A DNA stretch of 64,000 nucleotides, taken from assembly GCF_017873175.1 (NCBI RefSeq), contig NZ_JAGGJW010000008.1, forward strand, positions 62,001 to 126,000. The letters are read 5' to 3'. The position numbers were made by a program, and so were the translations under genes. Of this stretch, positions 57,399 through 64,000 are shown piece after piece. Position 1 is the stretch's first letter. Every line of letters starts with the position of its first letter. The notes beneath the pieces are model-generated. The model saw only the letters and a list, made by a program, of their open reading frames with translations. It searched no databases and was not told where the DNA came from. The stretch comes from Neorhizobium petrolearium. Its GTDB lineage: Bacteria; Pseudomonadota; Alphaproteobacteria; Rhizobiales; Rhizobiaceae.

Positions 57399-58951
57399 CG
57401 GTGGCAATCTTCGTGCCGCGCGATGCCGCTGCGCTCGCGCTCGGAGCCGAGAAGGTGGCGAAGGCGATTACCCAGGAGATCGCAGCCCGCGGCCTCGATG
57501 CGAAAGTGGTGCGCAACGGCTCGCGCGGCATGTTCTGGCTGGAGCCGCTCGTCGAGGTCCGCAATGGGCATGGCCGTGTCGCCTACGGCCCGGTGAAGGC
57601 GAGCGATGTGAAAGGCCTATTTGATGCCGGATTCCTGACGGGCGGCGATCATCCGCTCTGTCTCGGGCTGACGAAGGACATTCCGTTCCTTCGTCAGCAA
57701 ACGCGTCTTACTTTTTCCCGGTGCGGGGTTACCGATCCGCTTTCCCTTGATGACTATCGGCAGTATCAGGGGCTGAAGGGACTGGAAAAAGCGCTCTCCA
57801 TGGCTCCTGCCGAGGTCGTCAAGGAAGTCACCGACAGCGGCCTGCGCGGACGTGGCGGAGCCGGCTTCCCGACCGGTATCAAATGGAAGACGGTTCTGGA
57901 TGCGGCCGATCCGCAGAAATACATCGTCTGCAATGCCGACGAAGGGGACAGTGCGACCTTTGCCGACCGTATGATCATGGAGGGCGATCCCTTCGTGCTG
58001 ATCGAAGGCATGATCATTGCGGGCGTCGCGACCGGTGCCACCAAGGGTTATGTCTATATCCGTTCCGAATATCCGCATGCGATCGAGACGATGACGGAGG
58101 CGGTAGAGATCGCCCGTGTCGCCGGTATCCTCGGACCGTCGGTGATGGGGTCGGCGCATGCGTTCGACATGGAAATCCGATCGGGTGCCGGTGCCTATGT
58201 CTGCGGTGAGGAGACCTCGCTCCTCAATTCTCTCGAAGGCAAGCGGGGGATCGTGCGCGCCAAACCGCCGCTGCCGGCATTGAAGGGGTTCCTTGGCCGT
58301 CCGACAGTGGTCAACAATGTCATCTCGCTTGCTTCCGTGCCGGTCATCATGGATCGGGGGGCGGCCTTCTATCGCGATTTCGGCATGGGCCGGTCGCGGG
58401 GCACGATCCCAATCCAGATCGCCGGCAATGTCAAATATGGCGGGCTCTACGAGACCGCTTTCGGCCTTTCGCTCGGCGAAATTGTCGACCATATCGGCGG
58501 CGGCACGGCAAGCGGACGGCCGGTGAAGGCGGTTCAGGTGGGCGGTCCGCTGGGCGCCTATTTCCCGCGTGCTCTGTTCGATACACCGTTCGATTACGAA
58601 GCCTTTGCGGCCAGGGACGGACTGATCGGCCATGCGGGGATTACCGTTTTCGACGACACTGTGGATATGCTCAAACAGGCCCGGTTCGCGATGGAATTCT
58701 GCGCCATCGAAAGCTGCGGCAAATGTACGCCCTGCCGTATCGGCTCAACACGGGGCGTCGAAACGGCCGACAAGATTGCTCAAGGCGTCGAGCCTGAGAA
58801 AAACAAGGCGCTGCTTGCCGACCTCTGCAACACGATGAAGTTTGGCTCGCTGTGTGCTCTCGGCGGCTTCACACCCTATCCCGTCATGAGCGCGATGAAC
58901 CACTTCCCGGAGGATTTCGCTCCAACACCCTTTATCGAAGCGGCGGAGTAA
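57395..58951 (+). CDS. fdsB: NAD-dependent formate dehydrogenase subunit beta
   Basis: 518-aa NuoF-like flavoprotein with a thioredoxin-like N-terminal domain (1-110), the FMN/NADH site (GLRGRGGAGFPTGIKWKTV; NADEGDSATFADRMIMEGDPF) and a [4Fe-4S] cluster (ESCGKCTPCRIGS plus a later Cys in CNTMKFGSLCALG). It delivers electrons from formate oxidation to NAD+. Translationally coupled to fdsG; fdsA starts 4 bp later. Confidence 0.95.
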   Translation: MTVAIFVPRDAAALALGAEKVAKAITQEIAARGLDAKVVRNGSRGMFWLEPLVEVRNGHGRVAYGPVKASDVKGLFDAGFLTGGDHPLCLGLTKDIPFLRQQTRLTFSRCGVTDPLSLDDYRQYQGLKGLEKALSMAPAEVVKEVTDSGLRGRGGAGFPTGIKWKTVLDAADPQKYIVCNADEGDSATFADRMIMEGDPFVLIEGMIIAGVATGATKGYVYIRSEYPHAIETMTEAVEIARVAGILGPSVMGSAHAFDMEIRSGAGAYVCGEETSLLNSLEGKRGIVRAKPPLPALKGFLGRPTVVNNVISLASVPVIMDRGAAFYRDFGMGRSRGTIPIQIAGNVKYGGLYETAFGLSLGEIVDHIGGGTASGRPVKAVQVGGPLGAYFPRALFDTPFDYEAFAARDGLIGHAGITVFDDTVDMLKQARFAMEFCAIESCGKCTPCRIGSTRGVETADKIAQGVEPEKNKALLADLCNTMKFGSLCALGGFTPYPVMSAMNHFPEDFAPTPFIEAAE

Positions 58952-58955
58952 CATC

Positions 58956-61835
58956 ATGTCCCTCGTTCATGAAATCGACTACGGCACGCCGGCGTCCCGA
59001 TCCGAAACCTGGGTGGCACTGACCATCGATGGGCGGCAGATTACCGTGCCGGAAGGCACATCGATCATGCGCGCCTCGATGGAGGCCGGCATCCAGGTGC
59101 CGAAGCTTTGCGCCACCGACATGGTGGATGCTTTCGGCTCCTGCCGCCTCTGTCTCGTGGAGATCGAAGGCCGCGCCGGAACGCCGTCCTCCTGCACTAC
59201 GCCGGTCATGCCTGGCATGGTCGTGCACACTCAGACAAATCGGCTGAAGGACATCCGCCGCGGCGTGATGGAACTCTATATCTCCGACCATCCGCTCGAC
59301 TGTCTCACCTGCGCTGCCAATGGTGATTGCGAATTGCAGGACATGGCCGGTGCCGTGGGCCTACGCGATGTGCGTTACGGCTATGAGGGCGACAATCACG
59401 TCCGGGGCCGCAACAATGGCGAGATCAATGCCAGATGGATGCCGAAGGACGAATCGAACCCTTACTTCACCTATGATCCGTCGAAGTGCATCGTCTGCTC
59501 CCGCTGCGTGCGCGCCTGCGAGGAAGTGCAGGGCACTTTCGCGCTGACGATCGAGGGGCGCGGTTTCGAAAGCCGGGTTTCGCCCGGCATGCACGAACAT
59601 TTCCTCGATTCCGAATGCGTGTCGTGCGGCGCCTGCGTGCAGGCTTGCCCGACCGCAACGCTTACGGAAAAGTCGGTGATCGCCATCGGCCAGCCGGAGC
59701 ACTCGGCGGTTACCACCTGCGCCTATTGCGGCGTCGGCTGTTCCTTCAAGGCGGAGATGCGCGGCGAAGAGCTGGTGCGCATGGTGCCCTATAAGGATGG
59801 CCAGGCGAACCGCGGCCATTCCTGCGTCAAGGGCCGTTTCGCTTATGGATATGCGACCCACAAGGACCGCATCCTCAACCCGATGATCCGCGAGAAGATC
59901 TCCGATCCGTGGCGCGAAGTGACCTGGGAAGAGGCTTTTGCGCACGTGGCGTCGGAATTCAGGCGCTTGCAATATCAGTATGGCCGTGACTCGGTCGGCG
60001 GCATCACCTCGTCGCGCTGCACCAACGAAGAGACCTTCCTTGTGCAGAAGCTTATCCGCGCCGGCTTCGGCAACAACAATGTTGATACCTGCGCGCGCGT
60101 CTGCCACTCGCCGACCGGTTACGGCCTCGGCCAGGCTTTCGGCACCTCGGCCGGCACGCAGGATTTCGACTCCGTCGAACATACGGACGTGGTGATCGTC
60201 ATCGGCGCCAATCCGACTGATGGTCATCCGGTGTTCGGCTCGCGGCTGAAGAAGCGGTTGCGCCAAGGTGCCAAGCTGATCGTCATCGATCCGCGCCGCA
60301 TCGATCTTGTCCGCACGCCGCATGTGGAAGCCGCCTATCATCTGCCGTTGCAGCCAGGCACCAATGTCGCCGTGCTGACTGCGCTGGCGCATGTCATCGT
60401 CGCCGAAGGCCTGTTCGACGAAAAATTCATCCGCGAGCGCTGCGACTGGTCGGAATTCGAGGACTGGGCAGCCTTTGTATCCGAAGAGCAGCACAGCCCG
60501 GAGGCGACGGAAAAATTCACCGGCGTACCGGCCGACCTCGTCCGCGGCGCGGCGCGGCTCTATGCCACCGGCGGCAACGGCGCGATCTATTACGGCCTCG
60601 GCGTCACCGAGCACAGTCAGGGTTCGACGACCGTCATGGCGATCGCCAATCTTGCGATGGCGACCGGCAATATCGGCCGTCCGGGTGTCGGCGTGAACCC
60701 GCTGCGCGGCCAGAACAATGTGCAGGGTTCCTGCGACATGGGTTCCTTCCCGCATGAACTGCCGGGTTATCGCCATATTTCCGACGACGCGACCCGCGAT
60801 ATCTTCGAGAAGATGTGGGGCGTGACGCTCAACAACGAACCGGGACTGCGAATTCCTAACATGCTGGATGCGGCCGTCGAGGGCACGTTCAAGGGTATCT
60901 ACATCCAGGGCGAGGATATCCTGCAGTCCGACCCGGACACCAAGCATGTTTCGGCAGGGCTTGCGGCGATGGAATGCGTGGTGGTCCACGACCTCTTTTT
61001 GAATGAGACGGCCAATTACGCTCACGTCTTCCTGCCGGGCTCGACCTTCCTGGAAAAGGACGGGACCTTCACCAATGCCGAGCGCCGCATCAACCGGGTT
61101 CGCAAGGTGATGAGCCCGAAGAACGGTTACGCCGACTGGGAAGTGACCCAGAAGCTTGCGCAGGCGATGGGGCTCAACTGGAGCTATACCCATCCATCCG
61201 AAATCATGGACGAAATCGCCGCGACGACGCCGAGCTTCGCGCTCGTATCGTATGACTATCTCGACAAGATGGGTTCGGTTCAGTGGCCGTGCAACGAGGC
61301 GCATCCGGCCGGCTCGCCGATCATGCACGTCGACGGTTTCGTACGCGGCAAGGGCAAGTTCATCCGCACGGAATATGTCGCGACCGACGAACGCACAGGC
61401 CCGCGCTTCCCGCTGCTGCTCACCACCGGCCGCATCCTCAGCCAGTACAATGTCGGCGCCCAGACGCGGCGCACCGACAATGTCACCTGGCATACGGAGG
61501 ACCGACTGGAGATCCATCCGCACGACGCCGAACAGCGCGGCATCAAGGACGGCGACTGGGTGAAGCTTGCCAGCCGCTCCGGTGATACGGCGCTCAGGGC
61601 ACTGATCACGGACCGTGTTGCTCCGGGCGTGGTCTACACGACCTTCCATCACCCAAACACGCAAGCGAACGTCATCACCACCGACTTCTCCGATTGGGCG
61701 ACCAATTGCCCGGAATACAAGGTGACGGCGGTGCAGGTTTCGCCCTCCAACGGTCCGACCGAATGGCAGAGCGACTACGAAGAACTGTCTCGCCGGTCGC
61801 GGCGGATCGCGGGGAAACTGGAGGCTGCGGAGTAA
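58956..61835 (+). CDS. fdsA: NAD-dependent formate dehydrogenase subunit alpha (Mo-bisMGD)
   Basis: 959-aa catalytic subunit that oxidises formate to CO2. An N-terminal NuoG-like region holds [2Fe-2S] (CATDMVDAFGSCRLCLVEI) and several [4Fe-4S] clusters (CIVCSRCVRAC; CVSCGACVQAC), then the cluster TTCAYCGVGCSFKAE begins the molybdopterin domain. Mo is coordinated by Cys383 in CARVCHSPTGYGLG, with His384 next to it. The C-terminal molydopterin-dinucleotide domain (LLLTTGRILSQYN) closes it. Cys, not Sec, is used. Confidence 0.97.
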   Translation: MSLVHEIDYGTPASRSETWVALTIDGRQITVPEGTSIMRASMEAGIQVPKLCATDMVDAFGSCRLCLVEIEGRAGTPSSCTTPVMPGMVVHTQTNRLKDIRRGVMELYISDHPLDCLTCAANGDCELQDMAGAVGLRDVRYGYEGDNHVRGRNNGEINARWMPKDESNPYFTYDPSKCIVCSRCVRACEEVQGTFALTIEGRGFESRVSPGMHEHFLDSECVSCGACVQACPTATLTEKSVIAIGQPEHSAVTTCAYCGVGCSFKAEMRGEELVRMVPYKDGQANRGHSCVKGRFAYGYATHKDRILNPMIREKISDPWREVTWEEAFAHVASEFRRLQYQYGRDSVGGITSSRCTNEETFLVQKLIRAGFGNNNVDTCARVCHSPTGYGLGQAFGTSAGTQDFDSVEHTDVVIVIGANPTDGHPVFGSRLKKRLRQGAKLIVIDPRRIDLVRTPHVEAAYHLPLQPGTNVAVLTALAHVIVAEGLFDEKFIRERCDWSEFEDWAAFVSEEQHSPEATEKFTGVPADLVRGAARLYATGGNGAIYYGLGVTEHSQGSTTVMAIANLAMATGNIGRPGVGVNPLRGQNNVQGSCDMGSFPHELPGYRHISDDATRDIFEKMWGVTLNNEPGLRIPNMLDAAVEGTFKGIYIQGEDILQSDPDTKHVSAGLAAMECVVVHDLFLNETANYAHVFLPGSTFLEKDGTFTNAERRINRVRKVMSPKNGYADWEVTQKLAQAMGLNWSYTHPSEIMDEIAATTPSFALVSYDYLDKMGSVQWPCNEAHPAGSPIMHVDGFVRGKGKFIRTEYVATDERTGPRFPLLLTTGRILSQYNVGAQTRRTDNVTWHTEDRLEIHPHDAEQRGIKDGDWVKLASRSGDTALRALITDRVAPGVVYTTFHHPNTQANVITTDFSDWATNCPEYKVTAVQVSPSNGPTEWQSDYEELSRRSRRIAGKLEAAE

Positions 61836-61839
61836 CTGC

Positions 61840-62667
61840 ATGAATTTGCCCAAGACCACCGCCGCAGTTCCGGAAATCGCTCGCCGTAATGGTGTCATTC
61901 GCGCCGGTTCGCGGGTGGTGCCTGAGGAGGTACCGATCGCCTTTTCTTATGGCGGTTCCACCCATGCGGTGATGATGGGCACGCCCGCCGATCTCGAAGA
62001 TTTTGCCGCCGGCTTCAGCCTTACGGAGGGTATCATCACCTCGATTGCGGAGATCGAGGCTATCTCGGTCGTGGCCGAAGGGCGGGGCCTCGATGTGCAG
62101 GTGACGCTTGCGGAAGAAAAGGAAGATGCACTGCGCGCCCGCCGTCGCCACATGGCGGGGCCGGTCGGCTGCGGGCTCTGCGGTATCGAGTCGATCGACC
62201 AGGCGATACGGCCTGTACCGGATGTTTCAGCCGTTTCAATGGCGCTGACCATGAAGGACGTTGCCGATGCTGCCGCAGCGCTCAATGATGCACAGCCGCT
62301 GCATGCCGAGACCCATGCGGTCCACGGCGCCGGTTTTTTCGTGCCCGGCAAAGGCCTGATCGCAGTCCGCGAGGATGTCGGCCGCCATAATGCTCTCGAT
62401 AAGCTGGCTGGCGCATTGGTTCGGCAGGGCATCGGAGGCCAGTCCGGCGTGGTCGTCGTCACCAGCCGGATTTCGGTTGAGATGGTCCAGAAGACGGCGA
62501 TTCTCGGCAGTGCCCTTCTGATCGCCATTTCCGCACCGACCGCGCTTGCTATTCGCACGGCAGAAGAAGCGGGTATGACCCTCGTCGCCCTGACGCGCGG
62601 CGAGGATTTCGAAATCTTTACGCGTACCGATCGCATTACCACTGGAGTTGTCGCCGATGTCGCATGA
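61840..62667 (+). CDS. fdhD: Formate dehydrogenase accessory sulfurtransferase FdhD (FdsC)
   Basis: 275-aa chaperone that transfers sulfur to the bis-MGD cofactor of formate dehydrogenase and helps insert it. The conserved CxxC is in GPVGCGLCGIESIDQA, preceded by MGTPADLEDFAAGFSLTEGI; later FFVPGKGLIAVREDVGRHNALDKLAG and SRISVEMVQKT are family blocks. It begins 4 bp after fdsA and overlaps fdsD by 11 bp. Confidence 0.96.
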   Translation: MNLPKTTAAVPEIARRNGVIRAGSRVVPEEVPIAFSYGGSTHAVMMGTPADLEDFAAGFSLTEGIITSIAEIEAISVVAEGRGLDVQVTLAEEKEDALRARRRHMAGPVGCGLCGIESIDQAIRPVPDVSAVSMALTMKDVADAAAALNDAQPLHAETHAVHGAGFFVPGKGLIAVREDVGRHNALDKLAGALVRQGIGGQSGVVVVTSRISVEMVQKTAILGSALLIAISAPTALAIRTAEEAGMTLVALTRGEDFEIFTRTDRITTGVVADVA

Positions 62668-63001
62668 TCAGGGGCTGGAAAAACTGATCCGGATGGCGAA
62701 CCAGATTGCCACCTTCTTCATGTCGCAGCCGGAAAATGTACGTGCCGAAGGGGTCGCCACACATATCAACAAGTTCTGGGAGCCGCGCATGCGCCGGCAC
62801 CTTTTAGAGCATCTCGACAACGGCGGTGAGGGGCTTCTGCCGCTTGTCGTCAAGGCTTCGGTGCTGATCCGCCGACCGGACGCCAAGGCCGGATCGGGCG
62901 TTGGCGTCGGAGAGGACGCGGAGGAGGGGGCACCCGGCGGCAAGGGACCGGCATCGGGAGAATCGCTTTCCGAACCGAGCATCCCGGAAGTCAGGGCCTG
63001 A
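62657..63001 (+). CDS. fdsD: Formate dehydrogenase subunit delta, with an extended tail
   Basis: Small FDH subunit/assembly factor, 114 aa. The first ~75 residues (LIRMANQIATFFMSQPENVRAEGVATHINKFWEPRMRRHLLEH...GGEGLLPLV) match the FdsD family. The remaining ~40 (RRPDAKAGSGVGVGEDAEEGAPGGKGPASG and on) form a Gly/Ser/Glu-rich low-complexity tail longer than most FdsD. ATG 62657 lies inside the end of fdhD; TTG 62648 is possible but weaker. Last gene of the operon. Confidence 0.9.
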   Translation: MSHDQGLEKLIRMANQIATFFMSQPENVRAEGVATHINKFWEPRMRRHLLEHLDNGGEGLLPLVVKASVLIRRPDAKAGSGVGVGEDAEEGAPGGKGPASGESLSEPSIPEVRA

Positions 63002-63258
63002 TAGCGCGAATTTCTGTCTTCCGGATCGCGAAACAACGATTGCCGAGTCGCCGTCGTCCCACGGAGGCGGACAAATCTTCGCTCACATAAAAGTTCCCAA
63101 AAAACGGAGGCGGCTCCGATTGACGAAACGGGAATGCGATCTAGATTGATCGTGGAGCCTGACGCCGCTTTCCCCAAGCTCATCCCGCGCTCCCCGCGCC
63201 GCCCGGCTCTGTACAGATTATTCCGATCTTCAGCCGTCAGTGCACACGGGAGTTTTCC

Positions 63259-64000
63259 ATGCGCTACAATCAGCTCGGTAATACGGGTCTTTTCGTTTCA
63301 GAAATTTGCCTCGGCACCATGACGTTCGGTGAAGCAGGCGCCGCCTCGCAATGGGGCCAGATCGCCGGCGTCGAACAGGACGCCGCCGACAGGATCGTCG
63401 AGCGATCACTGACTGCCGGCGTCAACTTCATCGATACGGCAAACGTTTATTCGCTCGGCAATTCCGAGCGTATTCTCGGCCAGTCTCTCAAAAATCTCGG
63501 CGTACCGCGCAAGGACGTCATCATCGCCACCAAGGTTCATGGCCAAATGGGCGACAAGCCAAACGATCGGGGTTCTTCGCGCGGCCATATCATGGATTCC
63601 GTAGAGCAAAGCCTCGAACGGCTGCAGACGGATCATATCGATCTCTATCAAGTTCATGGCACGGATACGGTGACGCCGATCGATGAGACGTTGCGGGCGC
63701 TGGACGATCTAGTGTCACGTGGCCTCGTGCGTTATGTCGGTCTTTCCAACTGGGCGGCCTGGCGCATCGCCAAGGCACTCGGCATTTCTGAACGCAAGGG
63801 TTTTGCCCGTTTCGAGACGGTGCAGGCCTATTACTCGATCGCCGGTCGTGATCTGGAGCGCGAGATCGTTCCGTTGATGCAGGAAGAGAAGCTTGGCCTG
63901 ATGGTCTGGTCGCCGCTCGCCGGCGGTCTGCTTTCCGGAAAGTACGGTCCCGGTGCGTCAGGCAACGGCGAAGGCCGCCGCGCGAGCTTCGATTTTCCGC
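63259..64000 (+). CDS. Aldo/keto reductase, 3'-truncated by window edge
   Basis: NADPH-dependent oxidoreductase with a (beta/alpha)8 barrel; about 247 residues are visible of a probable 340-350. Starts MRYNQLGNTGLFVSEICLGTMTFGE; catalytic Asp/Tyr in GVNFIDTANVYSLGNSERILGQ; Lys in DVIIATKVHG; His in IDLYQVHGTDTVTPIDET. Resembles the YajO/YghZ-type or Gfo-related AKR group. The ATG at 63259 has GGGAG 7 bp upstream. The preceding 258 bp hold only short dyads and probably its promoter. Confidence 0.9.
   Translation, partial: MRYNQLGNTGLFVSEICLGTMTFGEAGAASQWGQIAGVEQDAADRIVERSLTAGVNFIDTANVYSLGNSERILGQSLKNLGVPRKDVIIATKVHGQMGDKPNDRGSSRGHIMDSVEQSLERLQTDHIDLYQVHGTDTVTPIDETLRALDDLVSRGLVRYVGLSNWAAWRIAKALGISERKGFARFETVQAYYSIAGRDLEREIVPLMQEEKLGLMVWSPLAGGLLSGKYGPGASGNGEGRRASFDFP

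Noticed and set aside
59361-61898. 845-aa minus-strand open frame opposite fdsA
   Set aside because: Antisense shadow of a conserved gene with no domain or ribosome site.

Overview
The window is a chromosomal segment of an alphaproteobacterium, most likely a member of the Rhizobiaceae (Rhizobium/Agrobacterium/Neorhizobium type). The evidence is the high G+C, gene-dense layout, the order Omp19-like lipoprotein - zapE - mdh - sucCDAB - lpdA, an F1-only atpHAGDC operon without Fo genes, a hemC-hemD-mitofilin-hemY operon diverging from tsaD, and rhizobial-type intergenic palindromes. The genus cannot be fixed from the sequence alone. I see no tRNA, rRNA, CRISPR array, prophage or insertion sequence. 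The window opens inside an M3 peptidase gene and closes inside an aldo/keto reductase gene.

Layout. 1-5.6 kb: M3 oligopeptidase (5'-truncated), then a three-gene ABC importer of the iron/phosphorylated-solute (AfuABC/FbpABC) type behind a good Pho box; its ATPase gene carries a frameshift. 5.7-9.6 kb: typA, GNAT acetyltransferase, ppa, then DUF167 and YggT genes on the minus strand. 9.7-16.8 kb: MFS transporter, then the minus-strand operon hemC-hemD-mic60-hemY-terB-glutamine amidotransferase. 16.9-20.5 kb: tsaD-gpsA, YciI, EVE and lysine-methyltransferase-like genes. 20.6-37.8 kb: the TCA block: sdhCDA, a GT25 glycosyltransferase, sdhB, an Omp19-like lipoprotein, zapE, mdh, sucCD, sucAB, MAPEG and secreted-protein genes, and lpdA, closed by a 14-bp-stem terminator. 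38-45.6 kb: cytochrome b561, TraB/GumN, xerC, a PlsC-like acyltransferase, a lone AAA ATPase, priA and a small membrane protein. 45.9-51 kb: atpHAGDC. 51-55.8 kb: a LysR gene divergent from an alcohol dehydrogenase / aldehyde dehydrogenase / enolase-superfamily cassette of unknown substrate. 55.9-63 kb: LysR plus fdsG-fdsB-fdsA-fdhD-fdsD, a soluble NAD+-dependent molybdenum formate dehydrogenase. The end holds an aldo/keto reductase.

How the parts fit. The central block encodes malate dehydrogenase, succinyl-CoA synthetase, 2-oxoglutarate dehydrogenase (E1, E2, E3) and succinate dehydrogenase. Their electrons go to a respiratory chain that drives the F1 ATPase encoded nearby. The heme genes supply cofactor for SdhC/D and cytochrome b561, and the mitofilin homologue in the same operon belongs to a family that shapes respiratory membranes. 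The formate cluster adds NADH from formate.

Most of the window is conserved housekeeping DNA, and I do not claim a proven new system. The observations most worth a second look are: the Pho box in front of the frameshifted AfuABC-like importer; a hairpin that appears to bridge a distant Shine-Dalgarno sequence to the sucA start; a glycosyltransferase gene inside the sdh operon; two perfect CtrA-type sites; a 17-bp palindrome overlapping the stop codon of the formate LysR gene; and the uncharacterised ADH/ALDH/enolase cassette.
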